Of a DNA stretch of 6,436 nt, positions 1 to 6,293 are shown piece after piece. This stretch comes from Candidatus Poribacteria bacterium (GTDB taxonomy: Bacteria; Poribacteria; WGA-4E; WGA-3G), in the NCBI GenBank assembly GCA_009835515.1, contig VXXH01000345.1:1-6436 (forward strand). Reading direction: 5' to 3'. Position numbers and translations under genes: made by a program. The notes under the pieces were generated by a model that was not told the DNA's origin, did no database searches, and saw only the letters and a list, made by a program, of their open reading frames with translations. Numbering within the stretch: the stretch's first letter is position 1; each line of letters begins with the position of its first letter.

Positions 1-10
1 TTATAACGTG

Positions 11-152
11 AGTTTGATAAAACTATTGTAGCGAAAACTTTATAGTTTTCGCCCAAAGCACACAAACTGGGAAGTTTGTGCTACGGGGGCTCGCAAGGTG
101 GATTTTCGGAGAAAGGACCTATTATTGAAGGCACATCATTTATTATCAAACT
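11..152. repeat. Palindromic MITE-like element with 10-bp terminal inverted repeats
   Basis: Positions 11-20 (AGTTTGATAA) are the exact reverse complement of 143-152 (TTATCAAACT), bounding a 142-bp non-coding segment. Inside are three short perfect stems, each with a 4-nt loop: 11-15/20-24 (AGTTT/AAACT), 31-39/44-52 (GCGAAAACT/AGTTTTCGC) and 61-68/73-80 (CACAAACT/AGTTTGTG). In addition GTAGC at 28-32 is the reverse complement of GCTAC at 80-84, so the two larger hairpins can be enclosed by an outer stem. The recurring AGTTT/AAACT core suggests a repeat family rather than chance. No clear target-site duplication is visible and no transposase is encoded. It could be a non-autonomous mobile element, a REP-like sequence, or a structured leader of the downstream gene. 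The inverted repeats are seen directly; mobility is inferred. Confidence 0.5.
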
Positions 153-185
153 GGTGTAACTATAGTGTGTCACCAATACTGTAAA

Positions 186-190
186 AGGGA
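186..190 (+). promoter_or_regulatory. Ribosome binding site of the WD40 gene
   Basis: AGGGA lies 7 nt before the ATG at 198. It decides the start: the same frame is open from a GTG at 165, but that would add 11 polar residues in front of a clean signal peptide and would have no Shine-Dalgarno of its own. Confidence 0.65.
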
Positions 191-197
191 ATTTAAA

Positions 198-1781
198 ATG
201 AAAAAGTCGATAACTCTCTACGCCATTTTACTGTCAATTTCGAGCCTATTCCTGTCAAATGGATTCGCCCAAGACGATACGCAATGGCAGTTACCTGAAG
301 GTGTGAAAATGGACATTGGCAAAGGTGCGGCAAGTGACATCACCTTTACCCCAGATGGCACGCAATTTGCTGTCACTACCAATATTGGCATCTGGATATA
401 TGATGCGAAAACTGGTGCAGAAATCAGCGTGCTTAAGCAACCGGGTCGCGGTTACGGGAAAATAGCATTTTCACCAGATGGGAACGTCCTCGCTTGTGCG
501 ACGGACAGTAATGGACGTGGAGAAGTTCAATTGTGGGACAAAGCTGCTGGACAACTTCTCACAACGCTATCCTCACCTACGGGCATCTCCTCTCTATTTT
601 TTTCTGAGGATGGCACGAAACTCGCCTGTGCAGGTTCTGTTGGGCGTGTTCATGTATGGGAGATTCGCCCCGAAACACCTCCCGCGCTTGTTACAGACAT
701 AAGATTATATTTTGAAAGTTGGAGTGATTCTTGGCTAACTGAACTCTCACCAGACGGGCGTTTTCTTGCTATCACAATACTCAATTGGCAAGATAAAGAC
801 TTCTCAATCCAATTGTGGGATGGTCAGACCGGCGAACGCTTGCATGCTTTGACGGGTCATAAACGATCGGTCACTGCGCTAACATTTTCACCCGACAGCA
901 AGACCTTAGTCAGTGGTGATGAATATGAAACACTTCGTGTGTGGGATACCGAATCCGGTAACCTACAATCGACAATGCGGTGGCGGGGTCGCACTCCAAC
1001 CCATGCGTTAGCATTTTCGCCGAAGGGTAGATTTCTTACCAGTGGACATGGTGATGGGGTTCGCTTGTGGCATTATACACTTGGCGAGGTGCAACCGTGG
1101 GATTATGCAATCGGTGCATATCAAAACATCATGGATTTAAAAGCACACAAAGATTATGTTTACAGATTCGCATTTTCGCCTGACGAATTGACGCTGCTCA
1201 CTGTTAGTAAAGACGGCACTATTATCGCATGGAATACGACCACCGGTAACCAACGTTTTAGGTGCGAAGGTCACCAGCAAGGTATCCAGGTTTTAGTAAG
1301 TTACCAAAAGTTCCACGTCGTTGCTCACAATCTGGATGAGACTCAGAACCTCAAGGCTGAATGTAAAGCGTACCTCGGTGAAGGCGTACGACTCGCTGAC
1401 TGGAACGACCTCCTCGCCTATTACCGAGAAGGCGGTTCAATGGCGAATTTCATCACCGAACTCAAAGTACCGCTCGAGTATGGCAATCCCGAGGATATGG
1501 AAGCCATACCGAACACCGCCTACCGTATTTCAAGGAACGGCGCGCTGCGATGGCAAGGGGATCGCCACTATTTCTTTGCGCGGCACGATCACGTCAAACG
1601 CGCAGATTTTTTAGCACACGACAACATCGACAATTACTTACTATCACTGGGTTCATGGTTCGGCAAGGGCGGTTTCGCACTCTGTTATGGGGACCTCAAT
1701 AGCACAGAGCCACCGCCAGATCCTCCAGAACCACCAGAGGTCATTTTTTCACCCCTCGGAACTCAACTGCTCGATCAATGA
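198..1781 (+). CDS. Exported seven-bladed WD40 protein with an unrecognised C-terminal domain
   Basis: This encodes a 527-residue protein predicted to act outside the cytoplasm. Residues 1-24 form a signal peptide: two lysines, a hydrophobic core, and a likely cleavage after Gly-Phe-Ala before QDD. Residues about 45-350 contain seven WD40 units, recognisable from repeated 'FSPDG' strands and 'W-D' ends (IWIYD near 66, VQLWD near 110, VHVWE near 151, IQLWD near 204, LRVWD near 246, VRLWH near 288, IIAWN near 342), enough for one complete beta-propeller. Residues about 371-505 are a different domain, with features such as 'RLADWNDL' (398-405), 'RHYFFARHDH' (456-465) and 'LGSWFGKGG' (484-492); I cannot assign it to a named family. 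A proline-rich stretch (505-513) and a short tail follow. WD40 propellers are usually binding scaffolds, so a ligand or protein-binding role is likely, but no reaction can be assigned. The gene is apparently monocistronic and convergent with the neighbouring hydrolase gene. Confidence 0.88.
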   Translation: MKKSITLYAILLSISSLFLSNGFAQDDTQWQLPEGVKMDIGKGAASDITFTPDGTQFAVTTNIGIWIYDAKTGAEISVLKQPGRGYGKIAFSPDGNVLACATDSNGRGEVQLWDKAAGQLLTTLSSPTGISSLFFSEDGTKLACAGSVGRVHVWEIRPETPPALVTDIRLYFESWSDSWLTELSPDGRFLAITILNWQDKDFSIQLWDGQTGERLHALTGHKRSVTALTFSPDSKTLVSGDEYETLRVWDTESGNLQSTMRWRGRTPTHALAFSPKGRFLTSGHGDGVRLWHYTLGEVQPWDYAIGAYQNIMDLKAHKDYVYRFAFSPDELTLLTVSKDGTIIAWNTTTGNQRFRCEGHQQGIQVLVSYQKFHVVAHNLDETQNLKAECKAYLGEGVRLADWNDLLAYYREGGSMANFITELKVPLEYGNPEDMEAIPNTAYRISRNGALRWQGDRHYFFARHDHVKRADFLAHDNIDNYLLSLGSWFGKGGFALCYGDLNSTEPPPDPPEPPEVIFSPLGTQLLDQ

Positions 1782-1816
1782 AACTAACGCAGAAAACCTT
1801 AATAATTGTAAATTGA

Positions 1817-1841
1817 CTACAACCTATCCGATAAGTTGTGG
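1817..1841. terminator. Weak imperfect hairpin between convergent genes
   Basis: Within the 81-bp spacer between the two convergent genes, ACAACCTAT (1819-1827) pairs with ATAAGTTGT (1831-1839) around a 3-nt loop with one C-A mismatch, extendable by a T-G and a C-G pair. It is placed where a bidirectional terminator would be useful, but no T-tract follows on either strand, so an intrinsic terminator is not well supported. Confidence 0.2.
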
Positions 1842-1862
1842 GAGGAACTTCGTAAGTCTGGT

Positions 1863-3299
1863 TTACATTTCCGCCAACTTCTTTTGGAGCCATCGTGTCA
1901 TTGGGGCATATCCGGGATCGCAGACCTCAATGAAATGTCCGGGCAAGGGTTGACCGATCAACGCCTCAACATCCCGTCGCCGTTCTGCGACAACTGTCGG
2001 ATGATCACTCGCAACGTTTACCTTCTCCTCTGGGTCGTTCCGAACATCAAAGAGTTCATCGCCTTTCTCATCGTTATAGCCTACAGACGTACAGAAGTTC
2101 CAGTGGTCATCGCGCACACTGACGCGTCCGCGTGCATTGCCCGTAGCAAAGCCAGCCCACCCCGTGATAATCCGTTCACGGAGAGCCGCTTTCTCTTGGG
2201 TAACGAGTTGCCACATATCCTCACCGTCCGTCCAACCGCACGGTATACCCAGCTGATTCAGGAGTGTCGGCATGAGATCGTGATTCTGCACAAACGCGAA
2301 AATCTCCGTGTCGCTCGGCCCTTCAGGATGTCGGATCATCAAGTTCAGCTGCGTGTTGAACGGGTGTAGCTTGTTCGCGCCCTTTCCGAAACTCCCGTGG
2401 TCGCGGAGTTGTGTGCCGTGATCGGACATCAGCACAACTAATGTATCGTCTTTGATGTTCAACTGCTCTATCTTATCAAGTAGCACACCGACCCATTTAT
2501 CGACAAAGGTAACCTCTCCGAGGTAGAGTGCCTCAATCCGGCGGAGTTCATCTTCCGTAGGACCATCGCCTTCGTTCGCACCGCCCGGTGTGATGAAATC
2601 TTTACCGGAATAGTCAGAAAAATAGATGTCTGCGTAAGACTTCGGCGGATCCCACGGTTCATGCGGATCGAAGCTATCCACCCATAAGAAGAAGGGGCCG
2701 ACAGTGTGATTATCTTCAAGCCAATCCGATGCTGCACGGAAGACGCGCGCACAGCTATAATCATCTTCTGCTTGCCGGTGGCGTTGCGACAATAGATAGT
2801 TAACAAGCCCGGCGTGTCGTTGCCAGTTGATGGGTTCACGGACATGTTTTCGGAGTTGTTCTTCAATCAGGCGGGGATCGCCGCTGTGCCAGTTATCTGA
2901 TTCCTGTCCGCGGATGAAGTCGAAATGCGCAAATCCGCGTGAAAAATTCATCGTCGGTTTGAACATGTGGTAGGTATCCGCAATCAGTGCAGTAAGGTAA
3001 CCACGTTCCAATAGGACCTCGGCAATCGTATCCTGTTCGGGTGGAATTTTATGCCAACCGGGTGCGTGGTGCCAATGCCCACGCCGATCGAAGTTATATT
3101 TCCAAGGGAAGCTCCGCATCCCTGTGAAATTGCCACGCCGTATCTGAAGCGTCGGTTGTCCTTCGCCAAATGCGCGTGTGAAACGGACGCTCTCCGATGC
3201 GAGTGCATCAAGGTTCGGGGTTTGTATGTGGCTATACTTTTTGCCTTCACCGATGATGTCGGCACGAAATGTGTCTAAACAGATACAGACAATATTCAT
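1863..3299 (-). CDS. Sulfatase / alkaline-phosphatase superfamily hydrolase with Thr at the nucleophile position
   Basis: A 478-residue enzyme with the metal-dependent sulfatase fold; no signal peptide, so probably cytoplasmic. Metal-site motifs are present: 'CLDTFRAD' at 7-14 (Asp9, Asp14), 'MSDHG' at 291-295 (Asp293, His294), then His301 and Lys306 in 'DHGSFGKG'. 'DSFDPHEPWDPP' (208-219) and the late 'ELFDVRNDPEEK' (from 415) are typical of sulfatases. The nucleophile loop reads 'PTLQIRRGNFTG' (49-60): where formylglycine sulfatases have C-x-P-x-R, this protein has Thr50-L-Q-I-Arg54, so Cys is replaced by Thr and Pro by Gln. It therefore should not depend on the formylglycine-generating enzyme and may hydrolyse phosphate, phosphonate or other esters instead of sulfate; the substrate is unknown. 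The ATG lies 4 bp beyond the pyrF stop, and its Shine-Dalgarno sits inside the end of pyrF, implying co-transcription and translational coupling. Confidence 0.85.
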   Translation of the reverse strand: MNIVCICLDTFRADIIGEGKKYSHIQTPNLDALASESVRFTRAFGEGQPTLQIRRGNFTGMRSFPWKYNFDRRGHWHHAPGWHKIPPEQDTIAEVLLERGYLTALIADTYHMFKPTMNFSRGFAHFDFIRGQESDNWHSGDPRLIEEQLRKHVREPINWQRHAGLVNYLLSQRHRQAEDDYSCARVFRAASDWLEDNHTVGPFFLWVDSFDPHEPWDPPKSYADIYFSDYSGKDFITPGGANEGDGPTEDELRRIEALYLGEVTFVDKWVGVLLDKIEQLNIKDDTLVVLMSDHGTQLRDHGSFGKGANKLHPFNTQLNLMIRHPEGPSDTEIFAFVQNHDLMPTLLNQLGIPCGWTDGEDMWQLVTQEKAALRERIITGWAGFATGNARGRVSVRDDHWNFCTSVGYNDEKGDELFDVRNDPEEKVNVASDHPTVVAERRRDVEALIGQPLPGHFIEVCDPGYAPMTRWLQKKLAEM

Positions 3300-3303
3300 A
3301 ATG

Positions 3304-4017
3304 TTACGCCCCTCTCATTTCATCAAGGATCATTCCGGCAGCCTCTAAGGGGTCATCCGCCTCAAGAATCGGTCTGCCGACAACAATATAATCTGCCCCT
3401 CGGTTAATCGCCTCTGCTGGTGTGGTAATCCGACGCTGGTCGCCAGTCTCAGCCCACTCCGGACGGATACCCGGTGTGACAATCAAAAAGCGATCACCGC
3501 ACGCTTTCCGAATCGGTTCAATCTCCAACGGCGACGCAACAACCCCGTCCAATCCTGCTTCCTGCGCTAACTGTGCGAGATAGACAACCTGCTTTGTAAG
3601 TTGCCGTTCTGAACCGAAATTTCGCTGAAATCCGGTCTCATCAATGCTCGTCAGAATAGTCACGCCGAGCAGAATGGGTCTCGGAATATCAGCTTTGTAT
3701 GCGGCATCATCTGCACTGTTCCTTGCGGTTTGCATCATCTCAAGCCCACCAGCAGCGTGCATGTTAATCATATTTGCGCCGTGTTTCGTCATCATGCCGA
3801 CATCGCGTGCGACTGTGTTCGGAATATCGTGGAATTTCAGATCAACAAAGACTTTGTGTCCGTTCTGTTTGAACCAAGGAAAAGCTTCCACTCCAAGCGC
3901 ACTGAACGCCTGAAAGCCCATCTTAAACCAACGAACTGTCTCAGCAAGTGTTGCAGATAACCAGTCAATCTCTTCACCATCATCCGTATCCAATGCGACG
4001 ATTAATCTGTTTTTCAA
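3304..4017 (-). CDS. pyrF: Orotidine-5'-phosphate decarboxylase
   Basis: Catalyses the last step of de novo UMP synthesis, decarboxylation of orotidine 5'-monophosphate, in the cytoplasm. The 237-residue length is normal for the bacterial group I enzyme. The signature 'FVDLKFHDIPNT' spans 57-68, giving the catalytic Asp59-x-Lys61-x-x-Asp64 set; Asp10 in 'ALD' and Lys32 in 'FKMGF' fit the other active-site positions. The phosphate-binding end of the barrel shows 'TPGIRPE' (181-187) and 'VVGRPI' (212-217, Arg215). No key residue is missing. The start codon is TTG at 4017, chosen because a full AAGGAGG lies 6 nt upstream and the protein begins exactly where family members do (KNRLIVALD). The gene is 11 bp after the small HigA-like gene, whose TAA stop overlaps the Shine-Dalgarno, and 4 bp before the hydrolase gene. 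No other pyr genes are in view. Confidence 0.96.
   Translation of the reverse strand: MKNRLIVALDTDDGEEIDWLSATLAETVRWFKMGFQAFSALGVEAFPWFKQNGHKVFVDLKFHDIPNTVARDVGMMTKHGANMINMHAAGGLEMMQTARNSADDAAYKADIPRPILLGVTILTSIDETGFQRNFGSERQLTKQVVYLAQLAQEAGLDGVVASPLEIEPIRKACGDRFLIVTPGIRPEWAETGDQRRITTPAEAINRGADYIVVGRPILEADDPLEAAGMILDEMRGA
3309..3314 (-). promoter_or_regulatory. Ribosome binding site of the sulfatase-family gene, inside pyrF
   Basis: On the minus strand GAGGGG lies 9 nt before the ATG at 3299 and within the last codons of pyrF. The pyrF stop codon falls between this site and the start, the layout expected for coupled translation. Confidence 0.6.
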
Positions 4018-4023
4018 TTTTCG

Positions 4024-4030
4024 CCTCCTT
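4024..4030 (-). promoter_or_regulatory. Strong ribosome binding site for the TTG start of pyrF
   Basis: AAGGAGG on the minus strand, 6 nt before TTG at 4017. The TAA stop of the preceding gene (4031-4029) runs directly into it, so ribosomes finishing the small upstream gene end on the pyrF initiation site. This site is what supports TTG as the true start. Confidence 0.8.
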
Positions 4031-4436
4031 ATTCGTGTTTAAGAGTATTGGTGTTTTCTGGATCTTGCGCTTCCGAGTAGCGAGTGGGCCCGGATTTCGC
4101 GTTAGGGACCTGTTGTGCTCTACAGTTTTCAATATGCGCAGCCAGTTCTGGCATCTGTGTATGGTCATATTTTTCAATAAGTAGGATAGCAAATTCCATC
4201 AATGGCGCGAAAATGTGATTTTCGTCATCACGCACGACATCGGTTAAGGCACCGAGCAAGACTACAAGGTGTTCGTAGTCGTCTTCGGTCACAGTCGGGA
4301 TACTGTCGTCTTTACAAACACCAACTGCATGAATTAACACTTCTAAGGCTACCGCAAGTGACTGCGGATTGCTATGCGGGTCGTGCTTCAACTCTACTCG
4401 CGATACGTCAGATATACGATGTTCTTCAGTTACCAT
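4029..4436 (-). CDS. Small HigA-like protein without a visible DNA-binding domain (putative antitoxin)
   Basis: A 135-residue, acidic, probably cytoplasmic protein. Residues about 47-91 ('IPTVTEDDYEHL' to 'LLIEKYD') follow the pattern of the N-terminal half of COG5499 HigA antitoxins: a 'teeDYe' start, a spaced-leucine helix, and an 'LIExYE'-type end. It directly follows a HigB-type toxin gene, and toxin-first order is the usual HigBA arrangement. Two points are atypical: the first 46 residues do not match that family as I know it, and residues 92-135 (rich in N, P, E, T and H) look disordered where HigA normally has a helix-turn-helix. If it is an antitoxin it may neutralise without repressing DNA. 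Otherwise it is a hypothetical protein of unknown role. The start is well supported by GAGGAG 6 nt upstream; its stop overlaps the pyrF ribosome binding site. The resemblance was judged by eye and is moderate. Confidence 0.6.
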   Translation of the reverse strand: MVTEEHRISDVSRVELKHDPHSNPQSLAVALEVLIHAVGVCKDDSIPTVTEDDYEHLVVLLGALTDVVRDDENHIFAPLMEFAILLIEKYDHTQMPELAAHIENCRAQQVPNAKSGPTRYSEAQDPENTNTLKHE

Positions 4437-4442
4437 AGTTTA

Positions 4443-4448
4443 CTCCTC
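4443..4448 (-). promoter_or_regulatory. Ribosome binding site of the HigA-like gene
   Basis: GAGGAG on the minus strand with a 6-nt spacer to the ATG at 4436. It is clearly stronger than anything before the toxin gene, which fits a need for more antitoxin than toxin. Confidence 0.65.
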
Positions 4449-4475
4449 ACATTTTTTAGTAATAGATTTTCCCTC

Positions 4476-4757
4476 TCAGAGCCTCCATTTATCATACTCG
4501 GGGTGTGTCAACACACGATGAATAGAAACCGTTTGCCGCCCATAGTGGATGAATGCTATAAGGCGAGCCTTGTTCCCTCCAATATTGAAAACAGTCCAAC
4601 CTTCAACTCGATCAGCGTGAGGAAAAACCTCACGCAATTCTGCAATCGAACGGAAATTTCTCCCGCTTATTAATCTATACCAATGGTTGAGTGCCGATCT
4701 GGTATTCGGATGCTGCTGGGCAAAATCCCGCAATAGTGTGTACGGACCTGTATGCAT
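4476..4757 (-). CDS. higB: HigB-family mRNA interferase toxin
   Basis: A 93-residue protein matching the HigB toxin family (RelE-like fold, ribosome-dependent mRNA cleavage) along its full length. Visible family features are an N-terminal 'LLRDFAQQHP' and 'ALNHWY' (8-27), the core 'FNIGGNKARLI' (57-67) and the C-terminal 'LTHPEYDKW' (83-91). Usual length is about 90-105, so it appears intact. One deviation is Ala64 where many members have Tyr in 'GNKYRLI'. ATG at 4757 is the only plausible start: the next upstream codons reach an in-frame stop at 4781-4779 with no other initiator. Its ribosome binding site is weak (AAAG about 5 nt away, GAAGG 14 nt away), consistent with low toxin output. It lies 33 bp after argH and 39 bp before the HigA-like gene. 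Function is inferred from the family; activity is not shown. Confidence 0.85.
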   Translation of the reverse strand: MHTGPYTLLRDFAQQHPNTRSALNHWYRLISGRNFRSIAELREVFPHADRVEGWTVFNIGGNKARLIAFIHYGRQTVSIHRVLTHPEYDKWRL

Positions 4758-4790
4758 TGATTCTTTATATGCCTTCGCTTACAATATTAT

Positions 4791-6287
4791 CTAAACCGGC
4801 ACTTCTAAAACTTCGTCAACGATTCGGAGCGTCTCTCGATGCGCGTCTCCAATTTGCATCTGGCAATTATAGATATTTAGATCAACTGCCTCAAGTTGTG
4901 CTTCAAAATTATCTATCATCCGATGAACTTCCACGGGAGAGGTGCCACCGAGACTTTGGTTGTTCTGAATCGCTGACTCCGCATCCAAAATCTGCTTGAG
5001 CTGCGAAATGGGTATGTCAATCTCTTTCTGCTCCAAAAGCCCCTGCGTTAGTTCCCAATCGGCGAAGGTTTTTTCTTGCTGGACCAGTTCCCCGACGAGC
5101 CATCCTACAATCTCATGGCACTCCCGAAAACTGATCTGATGCTCTTTAACGAGATAGTTCGCCAATTCCGTTGCGGTCGCGAAATTCGCATTCGCCAATT
5201 CAGCCATTCGGTCTGTCTGGAAATCTGTAGTTTTGAGAAGATCCGGTAGCAGCCCGAGGCACGCTTTCACAATATCAAACGCCTCCCACAGCGGCGGTTT
5301 ATCCTCTTGGAAATCACGGTTATACCCCATTGGCAAACCCTTGAGGTTCGTCAACAAGTCGAGCAATGCACCGTAGACGCGTCCGGTCCGCCCGCGTGTG
5401 AGTTCGGCGATGTCTGGATTCTTCTTCTGGGGCATGATGGAACTCCCGAAACTATAGGCATCATCAAGCACCGCCATCCGAAATTCATAGGTCGTCCAGT
5501 AGACAATTTCTTCGCTGATTCTTGAGAGATTTGCCATCACGAGCGATAAGGCAAAAAGCACCTCGGCAATAAAATCTCGGCTGCTGATAACGTCAAGGGC
5601 GTGTTCGTGTGGTGCGTCAAAACCGAGCAGTTTCGTTGTCAATTCTCGGTCGATTGGGAAGGTCGTGCCAGCCAAGGCACATGCGCCGAGGGGGTTCATA
5701 TTGGCGAGTGCATAAGCAGACTGCAGACGTTTCTGATCCCGGAGGAACATACTGACATAAGCCGTCGCCCAGAAACCGAGACTGATCGGCTGTGCGTGCT
5801 GTGTATGTGTGTACCCCGGCATTACAGTGTCGGCGTGTTGTTTCGCAATCTGTAAGAAGGCTTCGCAGAGTGCTGAGAGTCCGCGCTGAGTATTGAGAAT
5901 CTCATCTCGGATGTAGAGGTGTGCATCTACGAGTACCTGATCGTTGCGGGAACGGGCGGTGTGGAGTTTGCCGCCGAATTCGCGTCCTGCGTTCTCAATC
6001 AGGTAGGATTCGACGTTCATGTGGACATCTTCTTTATTGGGATCGAGTGTAAAATTGCCGTTCTGAAAATCTTCTTCGACCTTTCGGAGCCAGCGCAAAA
6101 TCTCGCGCAGGTCGGCATCGGAGATGATCTTTTGCCGAGCGAGCATAATCGCGTGCGCTTGACTCCCCCAAATATCGTATCCGATGAGTCGCGTATCGGC
6201 TTCAATGGAGTGTGTGAAGGCTACTGTCTCTGTAGTGAGGTTTGTGCTGAAACGTCCACCCCAGAGCGTTTTTTTCGGTTTTCCCAT
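4791..6287 (-). CDS. argH: Argininosuccinate lyase
   Basis: Catalyses the last step of arginine synthesis, splitting argininosuccinate into arginine and fumarate; a cytoplasmic homotetramer in the fumarase/aspartase superfamily. The N-terminal 'LWGGRF' (8-13) is the family hallmark and fixes the ATG. Further motifs are 'TARSRNDQ' (110-117), 'PGYTHTQHAQP' (157-167, His161 as the probable catalytic base) and the superfamily signature 'GSSIMPQKKNP' (281-291, with Ser283 the likely catalytic serine). All expected active-site segments are present. At 498 residues it is longer than the usual 455-470; the extra length is mainly a C-terminal tail of about 30 residues after 'GGTSPVEV' (447-454) and 'NFEAQL'. 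There is no clear Shine-Dalgarno; the start is 6 bp after the stop of the upstream gene, so coupled translation is likely. It is followed 33 bp later by the toxin gene rather than by another arginine gene. Confidence 0.97.
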   Translation of the reverse strand: MGKPKKTLWGGRFSTNLTTETVAFTHSIEADTRLIGYDIWGSQAHAIMLARQKIISDADLREILRWLRKVEEDFQNGNFTLDPNKEDVHMNVESYLIENAGREFGGKLHTARSRNDQVLVDAHLYIRDEILNTQRGLSALCEAFLQIAKQHADTVMPGYTHTQHAQPISLGFWATAYVSMFLRDQKRLQSAYALANMNPLGACALAGTTFPIDRELTTKLLGFDAPHEHALDVISSRDFIAEVLFALSLVMANLSRISEEIVYWTTYEFRMAVLDDAYSFGSSIMPQKKNPDIAELTRGRTGRVYGALLDLLTNLKGLPMGYNRDFQEDKPPLWEAFDIVKACLGLLPDLLKTTDFQTDRMAELANANFATATELANYLVKEHQISFRECHEIVGWLVGELVQQEKTFADWELTQGLLEQKEIDIPISQLKQILDAESAIQNNQSLGGTSPVEVHRMIDNFEAQLEAVDLNIYNCQMQIGDAHRETLRIVDEVLEVPV

Positions 6288-6293
6288 ATTTCA

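Noticed and set aside
161..166. TATAGT as a -10 promoter element for the WD40 gene
   Set aside because: No convincing -35 hexamer at 16-18 bp upstream; the TTGAAG at 125-130 is 30 bp away. AT-rich spacers give such hexamers by chance.
165..197. Upstream GTG start for the WD40 gene
   Set aside because: It would add MCHQYCKREFK before the signal peptide and lacks a ribosome binding site; ATG at 198 has AGGGA at 7 nt and gives a standard signal peptide.
1..197. CRISPR array or tRNA in the palindromic leader
   Set aside because: Repeats are inverted, not regularly spaced direct repeats, and no cloverleaf with T-arm consensus is visible.
1782..1862. Possible small gene or strong intrinsic terminator between the convergent genes
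   Set aside because: No open frame of useful size and no T-tract after the imperfect hairpin at 1817-1841.
1836..2369. 177-residue plus-strand open frame antisense to the hydrolase gene
   Set aside because: It lies over the conserved C-terminal half of the sulfatase-family protein, has no recognisable motifs and no supporting ribosome binding site; shadow of the real gene.
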